Positions 12,338 to 23,076 of a stretch of 64,000 nucleotides of DNA are shown here, piece after piece; position 1 is the first letter of the stretch, and the number at the start of each line of letters is the position of its first letter. The translations under genes and the position numbers were made by a program. The notes below the pieces were generated by a model. That model had not been told where the DNA came from. It did not search any database and was given only the letters and a program-made list of their open reading frames with translations. The stretch is from Chalara sp. BL73 (taxonomy: Eukaryota; Ascomycota; Leotiomycetes; Helotiales). The stretch is from assembly GCA_918026815.1 (NCBI GenBank), contig CAKJVC010000098.1:310001-374000 (forward strand), in the 5' to 3' direction.

Positions 12338-13217
12338 ATGGAGAACAATTACTCTTACAATTCTCATCCCTCAACCAGCTCTCCCAATGAGCGCAATGTC
12401 CCCAATCAATCTGCAAGCTCTCACACCCCAAGCAGCATTGCAAGTCCCAGAACCCTTCAGCCTCTTCCCCCCATGATGAACACCCCACAGTCGTATCTAC
12501 CCATTCAGCAATCACCCTACCCCCATAGCCAACCTTCCTATCAAAATGGCTACGATTACCGCTCGATCCCAAACCCAAACTACACCCAGGACGCTCCGCT
12601 GCCATCGATGTCGTCGCCCATGCCACAAGGCTACGGCGCCACAAGCATGGATACCACTGGTCAGATTGCGCCGCCGGGAATGAGACCCAGGCTTACGACG
12701 AGCGTGTTTGAGGAAGAGGGAAGCATTTGCTTTCAGGTTGATGTTGATGGAATTTGTGTTGCGAGACGTGAAGGTTCGACTAAGCTTTCTTAGGTTGATG
12801 TGAGGTAGTTTGCTTGGTAAGGCGTCTGACGGGTGACAGATAACCACATGATCAATGGGACGAAGCTGCTTAATGTAGCACGGATGACACGGGGCCGTCG
12901 GGATGGGATTTTAAAGGCTGAGAAGCAGAAGACTGTGGTCAAGATTGGGCCAATGCATCTGAAGGGTGTTTGGTAATTTATGAGAACTATCTCACTCGAA
13001 GCCCAGCTGATTATTAAATAGGATTCCATACGAACGTGCACTTGCATTGGCCAACCAGGAGAAGATCACTGAGCAGCTATATCCATTATTTGTCCACAAC
13101 ATTGGAAATCTCTTGTATCATCCAAATAGCACAGCTCGTCCTCAGGTTGCCCAATACAATAGACCAGAAGAACTACCCAGAATGCACGTTGAGGATGATC
13201 GTCGGCTAAGAATCTAG
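12338..13217 (+). CDS. Short StuA-like APSES transcription factor
   Basis: Sequence-specific DNA-binding regulator of the APSES (KilA-N-like) family, whose StuA members control conidiation and morphogenesis. Exons are 12338-12773, 12840-12972 and 13022-13217, giving 254 residues. The N-terminal 105 residues are Ser/Pro/Gln/Tyr-rich with the StuA-like lead-in [12 protein letters not shown]. The APSES core follows (about 112-225): [52 protein letters not shown] and [14 protein letters not shown]. The protein then ends within about 30 residues at DDRRLRI. Typical StuA proteins run on for hundreds of low-complexity residues, so this one lacks the usual C-terminal half. Some core positions are also unusual ([15 protein letters not shown]). 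It may be a StuA paralogue, not the orthologue. Confidence 0.88.
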
Positions 13218-14016
13218 CCATCAGTCTTTTGGAAGTGTTAAGATATGGGTTATGATGGAAGTATAACGAATCGATGGAGTTACGATATGATGAAATGATA
13301 GATACCATGGATGGGATATTTTATGCAGCTTTAGTTTCAGAGGGAGCAGGCGAAATTGAACTTGGAGGACGAGCTTGAGAGCATGTTATGCTATGATGAA
13401 TTGATGAACGTTTCTCAGTAATCTCGTTGGTTTCTCATTTGAAGGATTTCATACGAAAGCTGACTACTATGGCTTTTGATTTCAAATGAAAATTTCTCAG
13501 GAGTGTTGATAAATAGCAGCAGAGGCATAAGGCCGTGCGGTATATATACATCAGGAAATCCACTTGTCAAATATCGACAGAGAGTCTAGGGGGCTGTTCG
13601 TGTACATTCCAAGCTTAGAGAATGAGTAACGACTCAACAGTGACCAAACATCTTGGTAAAGCATAACTTTGTTATACAAAAAATAATCTCGAGAAACTGA
13701 AAAAATGACCCGGTGTGCAGAGAGAACACTTATTATCTCTAAAGATAACAGGGCAAATTGACTGTCTTTGAGTTTTGAGTAACAGGAAGAAACTGTGTAT
13801 ATCACTCAAGATTTATTTGCAATACGTCTAAAGTTTCTCCGTCTCTAATGAGGAAGAAGATAAATCGAACCAACATGCAGAGCTGCTAGATTGACGCGCT
13901 AGTTTGATATTCATTAGCAGTGAAGCGAGAGTGCCCCACCATCAATCTGCCCACACCATACCCCGCCAATATCAAGTATATTGTCGCGGTGATCTCGTGT
14001 TGCAGAATATGTTACA
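13218..14016. other. Intergenic, no gene seen
   Basis: About 800 bases of AT-rich sequence between the APSES stop and SRP72. No frame continues the missing StuA C-terminal region: I looked for Gln/Pro/Ser-rich reading downstream of the stop at 13215-13217 and saw only short broken frames. Confidence 0.55.
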
Positions 14017-16023
14017 ATGGCTTCCAAACCGGCCGAATCGTTGACAGCACTACTTCGTAGCTCAACAATAGAAGACCACGAAGAGGTTCTCAAGGCCGCC
14101 AATGCTGCCATAAAGGCCACCAAAAGCCCCGAGGCTTTCCACAGTCGAGTTGTCGCCCTGCTCAAACTCGACCGCTTCGATGATGCCCTCAGAGCACTGG
14201 ATGAAGGAGGGGACAAACTTGCGGAACGATGCGTACTCGAGAAAGCGTATGCGCTGTATAAGACTGGGAAGCTTGAGGAAGCGGAGAAGCTGGCCAAGGG
14301 ATCAGAAAGGAGAGGATTGAAACATGTTGCCGCGCAAGTTGCATATCGGGCGGAGAAGTTCGAGGATGCGGCAATAATTTATAAAGAATTGAGTGCAGAG
14401 ACAGGCCCGATCGAAGGGGATGAGAATGATCTCAGAATCAACAGCTCTGCGACGGATGCACAATTGGAGTGGCAGGGGAATGGAGACAAAGTTGAAGCCA
14501 GCAGAAAGGACGCGAAAAGGGAAGATTTGGAGGCGTTTGAAACTTCATATAATGCGGCTTGTGGTTTTATTGCTCGTGGAGACCTTAGTAAGGGAGCTTT
14601 CTTGCTCAAGAGGGCTAGGGATTTGTGTGAGGCGTTGGATGAACTAACGGATGAGGAGAAAAGAGCAGAGGTTCTGCCTATCCTGGTCCAGCAAGCCTAT
14701 GTTCTTACTAAATCAGGGAACTTGGAAGGGGCAGAGGCGATCCAGAAGCAGATTACTGTTGCAGAGTAAGTGTATTTTATGACATACTTCGAAGTCCATT
14801 CTGACGGTTACAGTGTTCCTGAGCCACCAACGAGAGTCATAGCACAAAATAACGCCTTAGCCGCCTCAACCACGAACGAAAATCCATATATGAGCCAACG
14901 CATCTTCGAGTCAGTACCAACACTGTCACATACGGAGAAGCTATTTGGGTATCAAGCAAACATTTTACAGTGGAATAGATATGCGATTGATCTGCAGTCT
15001 AAAAAATATGATGGTGTAGCTCATTCAACAGTTGCCACCATCTCCAAATACCCTTCGCCAACAATATCTCCATTCGCTAACACGTTATCTGTCCTTAATT
15101 CCGCTGCTCACGCAAGTGGAGATACTGGTAAGGCCAGCCTAAAAAACATCTTACCACAGCTTGAAAAACGACCGAACGATGTTGGTCTTCTCCTCACGAT
15201 AATCCAACTTTATGTGCTCACCAATAATGTCGGGCCAGCTGTTACGCTATTAGAGACGTTTTTCAAACGCCTCGAAGAGTCCACCTCGCCGTCCGATCTT
15301 GATGTGCGATATGCGCCTGGCTTGATTGCTCTCGCCGTTTCATTATATCGTCTCTCAGGAAGGAAAGCTCCTATTAAAGCAGAACTTGGAAAAGCTGCTT
15401 CTCATTGGCGGAGGAAATCGTTAGCATCTTCGAAGTCTCTGTTACGGGCCGCTGGGATATCCCTTCTAGGCTCTTCCGAACATGAGGATCTGACTGCAGC
15501 GGGTGAGATATTTTCTAACCTCCGGGAGCAAGACCCAAGTGACCGAGTTGCGATCGCCGGGTTTGTTGCGTCATATGCTTCTAGTGATTACAAGAAGATA
15601 TCACAAGATCTTGATAAATTGATTCCAGTTGATCGGCTAATCACTGGCATCGATGCAGAGGCGCTAGAGGAAGCCGGTGTGCCATCCTTGCCTACTCCTG
15701 CTACAGCAGTAGCAGCCAAGAAACGTGCCGCAGATGGCGAGGAGAAGGAGAAGCCGGCTAAGAAGAGGAGAATCCCAAAGAGCAGAATGCCAAAAGATTT
15801 CGAGGAAGGCAAGAAGTTGGATCCTGAGAGATGGCTTCCGTTACGCGACAGGAGCAGCTATCGACCTAAAGGCAAGAAGGGGAAGAAAAAGGCCTTAGAT
15901 ATGACACAAGGCGGTGTGGTAAAAGAAGAGGAGAGCCTGGAACTGGCCGGAGGAGCAGGCACGGTCAAGGTGGAGAAGTCCGGCGCAGCATCGAAGGCTA
16001 AAAAGAAGAAGGGGAAGAAATAG
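14017..16023 (+). CDS. SRP72: Signal recognition particle subunit SRP72
   Basis: Cytosolic TPR protein of the signal recognition particle; binds SRP RNA together with SRP68 for co-translational targeting to the ER. Exons are 14017-14765 and 14814-16023, joined through a GTAAGT intron with one split codon (GA|T), giving 652 residues. The N-terminal part is helical TPR repeats (about 1-430). The C-terminus carries the diagnostic RNA-binding motif DPERWLPLRDRSSYRPKGKK at about residues 590-612, within a Lys-rich basic tail ending KAKKKKGKK. Size, motif and charge profile match fungal SRP72. Confidence 0.95.
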
Positions 16024-16577
16024 ATGATAGTTGAAGGAATAGTCTGTATAAATTTGAGCCGTTGTTGCCGATTTCTCTATCAATACTAAATTTATGACTA
16101 GTATCACAATAGCTGATTATCATGTGCAAGTATGATAGTGAAGTGTTCGTAAGGATAGAATCAGGCAGTCTCCTGAGGCAGAGGGATGGAAACAACATAT
16201 TAGAGCATTCGCTTCTTTCGTCCCCTATTTTAGGCGAGCTCATATTGAGTTACCTTATACAATTAGCGTCGGCTTATTACAATAAGATCCGAACACGAGT
16301 CACCTCAAATCTCAGTATCTAAAAGTTCAACAGTAATACAAAATAAATGTCATTGTAGGAACCTAGAAGGTTAAATATTTTATCATTAAGGGGTTGATAA
16401 GTTTGGAAAGGTCGGAATTTAAGCTTTACTTACGCCAGTCCAAGGTGCAATATGTGTTTATCGATAAGCGATTTTGAGGAGGCTGAAAACCAACCTCATC
16501 TCTCCATCTAGAGTTTGCAGCTCAAGCTATTCAGCACGCCTAACACACCTCCTCGGCACGCAGATTGAGCACTAGTA
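16024..16577. other. Intergenic, no gene seen
   Basis: AT-rich 550 bases between SRP72 and the NSRP1-like gene in the same orientation. It should hold the SRP72 terminator and the next promoter, but no specific signal stands out. Confidence 0.5.
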
Positions 16578-17774
16578 ATGTCAGGAAAAGGACTTGCGTA
16601 CGGGCTTAATGTCCCAAAGAAAGCCGGCGCATCTAAACCCCAGCACGCTAAACGGAAAACTATATTCGATGAGGAAGACTCAGACGGCGAGAATGCAAGC
16701 AATGGAGATGGAGGTTTTGAGGCAATCGGTGAGTTCGGTGGCATATCTACGAAGAAGATGCCTCCAAAGCCCATACGAAAGCCAGCCCAATCAGCTATCA
16801 AGCCCCAATTAGGAGCTGGAAGCAAGAAGATGCCAATAAGCATGTACGGCGACTTATCCACGAACTTTTCCTCCAAAAAGCATGCCGAGAAAGCCGAAGA
16901 ACTAGACGAAAATATATACGACTACGACGGCGTCTATGATTCCCTGAAACCGCAGAAGAAGACGACAGTCGAAGATGAAGAGAAGCGACCGAAGTATATG
17001 AAGAATCTGATTGAGGCGGCTGCGGTGAGGAAGAGGGATGCAACGATCGCAGAGGAGAAGAAGTTAGCCCGGGATAGGGAGGCGGAAGGCGACGAGTTTG
17101 CGGATAAGGAGAAGTTTGTTACGAGCGCGTATAAGAAACAGCAGGAGGAGAACCGGAGGATAGAAGAGGAAGAGCGCAGGCGGGAGGAGGAGGAGGCAAA
17201 GAAGAATAAGGGGGCAGGCATGTCGGGGTTTTATAAGAAGATGTTGGAGAAGGATGACAAGAAGCATGCGGAGGTGTTGAAGGCGGCAGAGGAGAGGGAG
17301 AAGAACGGTCTCGTGGAGCAGGTGGAGGAGGAGACAAAGATGACGGATGCAGATCTGGCGAGGGAGATTAATAAGAAGAAAGCCGGGGCCATTGAGATTA
17401 ATGATGAAGGACAGGTGGTCGACAAGAGGCAGCTGCTAAAGGGTGGATTGAACATTCTTGCGAAGCCCAAGAAGCCCACGACGAGCAATGCTCAACGTGG
17501 GGCCTCCTCAGCATCTAATCGCGGTGGTGCTGAATTTGTGGGAGCGGCTGGCGGAAAGCAAGCTATGCGGGAACGTCAGACTCGTATGATGGAGGCCCAG
17601 CTGGAAGCAGCTACGAAACGGGCGCGTGAAGAAGAGGAAGAGGAGAGGCTCAAGTTGGAGAATGCTGCGAAGAGCCAAAAGACTCAAGGGGACATTATGA
17701 GTGCCAAAGAGAGGTACTTGGCCAGAAAGCGGGAGGCAGAAGAAGCCAAGAAAAGAGGCGAACAGCAGATATAA
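16578..17774 (+). CDS. NSRP1/CCDC55-like nuclear speckle splicing protein (DUF2040)
   Basis: Single-exon gene of 398 residues. The conserved block of the NSRP1 (nuclear speckle splicing regulatory protein 1, DUF2040) family is visible: NIYDYDGVYDSLK near residue 112, then RPKYMKNLIEAAAVRKRD and EGDEFADKEKFVTSAYKK up to about residue 190. It is followed by a long Glu/Arg/Lys coiled coil to about 275 and a second charged helix at the C-terminus. The N-terminal stretch starts MSGKGLAYGLNV and has an IFDEEDSDGE acidic patch. Family members affect splice-site choice in the nucleus; this role is inferred from the family. No intron signal is needed to keep the frame open. Confidence 0.88.
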   Translation: MSGKGLAYGLNVPKKAGASKPQHAKRKTIFDEEDSDGENASNGDGGFEAIGEFGGISTKKMPPKPIRKPAQSAIKPQLGAGSKKMPISMYGDLSTNFSSKKHAEKAEELDENIYDYDGVYDSLKPQKKTTVEDEEKRPKYMKNLIEAAAVRKRDATIAEEKKLARDREAEGDEFADKEKFVTSAYKKQQEENRRIEEEERRREEEEAKKNKGAGMSGFYKKMLEKDDKKHAEVLKAAEEREKNGLVEQVEEETKMTDADLAREINKKKAGAIEINDEGQVVDKRQLLKGGLNILAKPKKPTTSNAQRGASSASNRGGAEFVGAAGGKQAMRERQTRMMEAQLEAATKRAREEEEEERLKLENAAKSQKTQGDIMSAKERYLARKREAEEAKKRGEQQI

Positions 17775-19070
17775 AAATCGAACCGAAGGATCATTACAAT
17801 ATTTTGACAGGATGTGTTCGCGTATCTTGCCGAATGTGAGTTCTTTGTTGTTATTTTTCAGCAAGGATGCTTCTATAACTATATTCCTTTAATTCTAACC
17901 TTTATAGAGAGTCCTGGATCATCATACTTCCAAATCATATTAGCGAAGGCAGGTCTCTGGTGAGCTATATGAGCCATTTGACCACGACGGCAGACCTTGA
18001 TCATCAAGCTTTTAGGCCATATCGACGAATAACAGGATTTGAATCTCTAGTAATATGTGATGCGCTTTATCTATATCGTATTCTAAGGTTCGCCTCTCAA
18101 AAAGTATCACATAGCCGATCTTATCCCATATGCCTCGATTTCGCCATGGACGGCCCGGTAAAACATATGCCTCTTCATCGACTCATAGTCTGGTTAATTT
18201 CATCACCCAGGCAGCAGTTTCCCTAGGCTATTACAGCTCTCAATGATTCTAGCAAACTACATCTATAGAAATGGGCTTTTCGAAGGTTGGGCTCAGCAGT
18301 TGGACATTTAATATTTTTCCAGTATACGCTGGGGCACTCATGGCCCATTGTTGGAGATGGTATTCTAGGAAGATTGTCTGTAGCCTCTACTAGGAACCAG
18401 AAGGACAGAGCAACAGTAAGGTGCTTGATTCGTATGCCCTTTCCATCTTTCTGGGCACGACTAACTCCTATCTTCAGGCTTTTATGTGGAATCGGGTCCT
18501 TTGAATATGTCAGACTGTAACATACACTTAGGTTAGCTGCAACCCTTAAAGATAATATTTATCTCAAACTTAATAGATCTCCTCCAGCTTGAATATCTGT
18601 TATAGTTTACTGGCTTGAAACACCCCAAACCTATGCTATACAATATACCAAAATGGCGGCATGTTAGCGGGCGTACATATGCAAGAGGTTGGCTCACTAA
18701 CTAGCTCAATATCTGCACCCTGAAGTCATTTCAAACTTAGAAGATGTTCAGACTGGGGATATTTGTCACATTTTAGAGAACTTGACTTTTTTATGCTCTC
18801 AAACTTGAAGTACCAGAAGCCCGGGAACATTGCCGTATCGCTTATATTTATTCATTCAAGCGACAATCGATAATTCTTCCCGCCTCACCTTATCGTGTAA
18901 ATAGCATAAGTGATAGATCCGTCTTTCAACAGGGCAACAACGCGCTCTCGATATCAGCGCGAATCACTACCAACAGCCTCGAGCAAAGTCGTGTAAACTC
19001 AACACCAAATTGCGAATAAGGTTAGTATACACGGTACCGTGTTTATAAGACGAGTGCTAATGTAGGTCAG
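17775..19070. other. Gene-free AT-rich stretch
   Basis: Nearly 1.3 kb with only short frames on both strands. I saw no transposase, reverse-transcriptase or other domain remnants and no obvious terminal repeats. It may be old decayed sequence, but nothing in it can be named. Confidence 0.45.
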
Positions 19071-20777
19071 ATGGAGACGTCTTTCACCAAAGAGCAAGTA
19101 AAGCTTTTATCGCGGTCTGCCCAGCCGCTCGAGATCATCTGCGATATGTAAGTCTCAGTTCTCCTTTTTGGCATCCAGATGGGTGGAGGAAGCGATGTCC
19201 TGCAAATTGTGATAGAATTGGCATGCTCATTGCTTCTAACAAGGCAATAGCCTCCGCATCATCGAAAATCAACAGGCGTTCAAAGACCTCTGCCATGCGA
19301 TTTACCATGTGACCGGATACCATCGGGCGAATTCTATCAATGCTCGTGCTGATGTGCCAGTCCGATCACCTAATGGCGAAAACTTTACGGTATGTGTAAT
19401 ATGTAGCATTGTTTGAGATGCATTGGGTCGAGGAGCTATTCGACCGCATACTGACTTGAGTCAGAGCGACTTCTGGAAATTGGTCGATTATTTCTTGGGC
19501 GATGACAAGAACGGGTTGAAAGCCGGTATTTTGTTCTTTCCTCATTGCCTACCCAGTCTCCAGGGCTGGCAAGACAGTTTTATGAGCGAGCGAATGGAGT
19601 GGTTTCCTTCAAAATTCGAACGACCTGTTATTCGAATCGGTGTCGCACTTCTTTTCGAACATTTAAAACTCAATCTGATTGACCTTTCAGGAAGTAAGAT
19701 TCGGCAGATTCTTAGTTGGCCAGGCGAAGCCGACTGCGAGAAGTGTGGTAATGGCGATATTGTGCAGGGCAATACGATACTCTATTGTGCCGAATGCGAT
19801 ATTGGCTTCCATCAACAATGTTATTCCATCAATTTGGTTCCCGAAGGACACTGGTACTGTGATGATTGTACCGTAGTCCGAGAGGCGAGTTCTAATATTC
19901 TTCGATCGTGCTGGATTGAAGAGTACTGACTTGGTAGTAGGCTGATGAGAAGGGAGGAACACGTAGCAACAGAGGGGTAATTAAGAAGGTACTTCCACGA
20001 GCCCAACCTTGTTTTATGATGGCATTTGTAACATTTAGAATGAAGCTTTATTCAGCGATGCTGACTCTGGTCACAGAAGCCCACTCCCCGCAAGAAGACG
20101 CCGCGGAAGTATAGCTTTAAGCCTGAATTAGACAATGACGATTTGGACAAAGCCGACAACAGCGGCTTCGATGAAGACCCTATCCCGCCCCAATCTGGAC
20201 GCAGAACGCGACTCCAAAGAGCTGAGCAGAGAAACAGTCTCAAAAGAAAGCGTCCCAACCCTTCGAAAATTACTTCTAGCAAGAAGCCCCTTGGTACGCC
20301 CACCGCAATCCAAAAGCGACAGACATCTTCACCAATCAATAACGCCAACGGTTTCCGCGTCCCTCAGCATCCGTACCAAAGATCAGGTAGTCCAATGGTT
20401 GAGGAACGAGGCAATGCTGTTCTCATGACTTCGTTGAATAACCGAACTAAACTCAGACGACAAATCCAGCTTGATCAAGTGAAAAATGTAGGAATTGAGA
20501 GCTTAGCTCCGTTTCTTCATCTATTTTAATGCTAACTTCTGGATAGGTGCAAGGTTTGTTCAGTTTGTGTGCCGAGCGTTGGGGCGTTGAACAAATTCAC
20601 AGCATTTATCTTGCCGAAACGAACGGCGAATTCTTCGAGATAGTCAAGGATAATGACGGGGATTTCGAGGTGTTTCTGAGGAAGGCTAGAGAGATGGGAG
20701 GTGGATGGGATGGTGATATTAGTGCAGCTTCTATCAAATTGGAGCTATTAGAGCCGGGTCACGGGCTTGTGGAGTAA
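19071..20777 (+). CDS. PHD-finger protein with unrecognised N-terminal domain
   Basis: Six exons fit in phase: 19071-19147, 19251-19389, 19465-19872, 19941-19988, 20077-20487 and 20547-20777, giving 437 residues. A PHD zinc finger lies at about residues 163-208 (CEKCGNGD ... CAECDIGFHQQCY ... GHWYCDDC), the type that reads histone tails, so a chromatin role is inferred. The N-terminal 160 residues look like a folded, mostly helical domain (WKLVDYFLGDDKNGLKAG; PVIRIGVALLFEHLKLNLID) that I do not recognise. After the finger comes a basic region (KKKPTPRKKTPRK), then a C-terminal helical segment rich in acidic residues. The 48-nt exon at 19941-19988 is the only one that avoids stops on both sides; its donor is GTAGTC upstream and GTACTT downstream. 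Confidence 0.8.
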
Positions 20778-21143
20778 GCGGAAGGGTTCAAGTTTGGTGT
20801 ATGCCTATTTCGAGGTGTCCTGTACGATGTATATATAGGTTACTAAAGCGGATGCCTTAAGGATTGTAACCTCCTTGAGAAGGCATTGGGAAGTTCTCAC
20901 TCATGACAATCACTATTCTACCAACACAGAAACATGCTAGCTTGGGTAATGCATTAGGGAAAAAGTTATCCAGCCCTCTCCCTAGAAGAGCAGAATCTTT
21001 TTATTTTCAGACATTAAAGGGGGCGGCCTTATCTATCCCAAAATACTGAATCATACACGTACTATACATCGCGCCTGAGCTTTTTCGTGTGGTTCCCAGC
21101 TATAATACAACCCTTTTCCCATTTTGATACACTATACTCCAAT
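20778..21143. other. Intergenic between convergent genes
   Basis: About 370 bases between the stops of the PHD-finger gene and TIM13. It should hold both polyadenylation regions. No gene seen. Confidence 0.5.
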
Positions 21144-21475
21144 CTAGAACGAGCCGCCTACGCCGCCTTGCTTACCCTGCTCAACCTTCATTCTGTTAAG
21201 ATATGACTGACGCACTGTGCTCCATGCCTGCATATACTTTTCCATGCAGTGTGTAAAGCATGTCGTCTCGCCGCTCGATAAGGAAGCTCCGGGCTTTGGT
21301 ACGCAGCGTTCGAAACAGTGCTCGTTGACTTTCTGCTGGGCTATTAACGTACATATCAAGACCATTGTGGATTTATACGCACCTCGATCAATTGCCTAGC
21401 ATTTGTCATCGCTGCCTCTTGCTTCACCTGTTCCATAAGCCGCTCCTTAGGGTCTGAAGATCCAAGGCTATCCAT
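21144..21475 (-). CDS. TIM13: Mitochondrial intermembrane-space chaperone Tim13
   Basis: Small Tim protein that forms the Tim8-Tim13 hexamer and escorts hydrophobic precursors across the intermembrane space to TIM22 or the SAM complex. Exons are 21475-21383 and 21335-21144, joined in phase 0 (RQLIE|QKVNEHC), giving 94 residues. The twin CX3C motif is intact (CFERC and CFTHC, 15 residues between the two pairs: VPKPGASLSSGETT region), followed by MEKYMQAW and a helical tail. KPGASLSSGE between the pairs is characteristic of Tim13, not Tim8, 9 or 10. Upstream, at about 21510-21570, the transcribed strand has GTAAGC, CTAAC and a CATGCAG acceptor, so a 5'UTR intron is likely. Confidence 0.95.
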
Positions 21476-21885
21476 ATTTACAGCTATTGATATTTTGTGC
21501 TGCGGTGCTTTTGCTGCATGGAAGTTAGTTGTATGCAGAAGGCTAACACTAATGATATGCTTACCAATGGGCTGCAAAGAGAGATAAATATTTGGAACGA
21601 GTGGATTGCAACTTGGTAGAGCTTAGCGGAGACTTCTATCAATGTTTGTCTCGGGGTTGCATCTTGAAATTGACGGAAGCCACAAATGAGGCTTGACGCT
21701 AGAATTTTTGACAGGGGTCCTTCTTCAAGCCGAGATTCAGAAAGCTGGCCTTATGAGCTTCAGATTCCGTATCTCAGCCGCCGCCCAATTTTGTTTCATT
21801 CTTTGAGTATTGCTTTTTTTTTCTGGGGTCTTACCTTTCCCTGACGGTCTAGAGCCAATTCTGAGGACGGCGGAAGGCATTGAAA
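21476..21885. promoter_or_regulatory. Divergent promoter TIM13 / L-type lectin
   Basis: The 410-base interval between two divergent start codons must contain both promoters and leaders. The TIM13 side shows a probable 5'UTR intron. No further element can be named. Confidence 0.45.
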
Positions 21886-23076
21886 ATGTGGCTTTCGACC
21901 TCGCTGGCAGCTTTATGGCTGGCAGCATGTGCTCTTGCGAAAACGCCAGAGACTTCCGCACATACGGATGAGAATGGCATCAGGAGTATACCGGTAGGCT
22001 TGAAAAACGCCGATTTAATTGATATTTGTGCTAAATGCGCTATAGCTCCGAACGCATACGTTGGCCGCGGTTTGTGCTTGAAGATCAAATTGTTATGCAA
22101 CCACCCACTGACTTGAGGAATAGCCATATCTGGATTCTGACATGCAAAGTCGATGGTGGGATTTCGGAGGCAATACAATTATTCGGGCAGATCAGTACGT
22201 CGATTTGGAGGTGCTGCCTTGATCGCGTGCTCACATTCATTGCAGATACATAAGGTTAACTTCAGATCGCCCGTCGCAAGAGGGTTGGATTTTCTCTCGT
22301 GTACCGTTGACGGCCACGAACTGGGAGGTACGTGGATTATAGTATCTACTGGACTATCTGAATTGAGCACTGACGAGTCCCAGATCGAACTCGAGTTCAA
22401 ACTCCATGGCGCTGGCAACCTGCACGGAGATGGATTTGCATTATGGGTGACAAAACAACGGGCGACACCTGGCCCAGTCTTCGGACATGCTGATAAATTT
22501 GAAGGCCTTGGGATCTTCTTTGACACTTATAAGAACAACCGGCCGGGAACCGTATTTCCTTATGTTATGGCAATGATTGGAGATGGCACAAAGCCGTACG
22601 ACAAATCGAACGATGGCAAGGATAACGAGGCTTATGGTTGCTCTGCACGTGGCATTCGAGGAGCAAGCATCCCAACCAGGGCCAGACTCACATATTTCCA
22701 AGACAAGAGCTTGAAGCTAGAGTTGATGTACAAGGTAGAGGATCAATGGGAGCTATGCTTCGAGACAAACGAGCCACCTGCGATTCCACAAGTGGCATAT
22801 CTGGGCTTCAGCGCCGAAACAGGAGAGCTGAGCGATAACCACGACATCATTAGTGTGCACACGAAAAATCTTTACGACACCAAGAGCCGACCTGATCATT
22901 CAGGAAGCAAGAACCCATCAGGACCAGACTCAAAGAACAGGGGAGGATCAACGAAACCTAAAGGAAGCTGGAGCTGGTTCTTTTTCAAGATCATTCTCTT
23001 TTTCCTTGTGATAGGTGGAGCATATGTTGGTTATACGGCATGGAGAACCCAGCAACGAAAGAGCCACAGGTTCTAG
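21886..23076 (+). CDS. L-type (legume-like) lectin cargo receptor of the early secretory pathway
   Basis: Type I membrane lectin of the VIP36/ERGIC-53/Emp46-47 group, which binds high-mannose glycoproteins for ER-Golgi transport. Exons are 21886-21993, 22046-22069, 22124-22194, 22246-22327 and 22384-23076, giving 325 residues. A signal peptide (MWLSTSLAALWLAACALA) leads. The 24-nt second exon encodes LRTHTLAA and is needed to restore the family sequence LRTHTLAA-PYLDSDMQSRWWDFGG. The lectin core continues with GDGFALWVTK, FFDTYKNN and DNEAYGCSARG. A juxtamembrane Ser/Gly/Lys-rich stalk leads into one transmembrane helix (WFFFKIILFFLVIGGAYVGY) and a short cytosolic tail ending RKSHRF. The tail lacks a clear KKXX signal. 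All introns are 48-57 bp or so. Confidence 0.92.

Noticed and set aside
12039..12476. Open frame upstream of and overlapping the APSES start
   Set aside because: It runs into the coding exon in another frame, lacks any domain, and is better read as leader with upstream frames.
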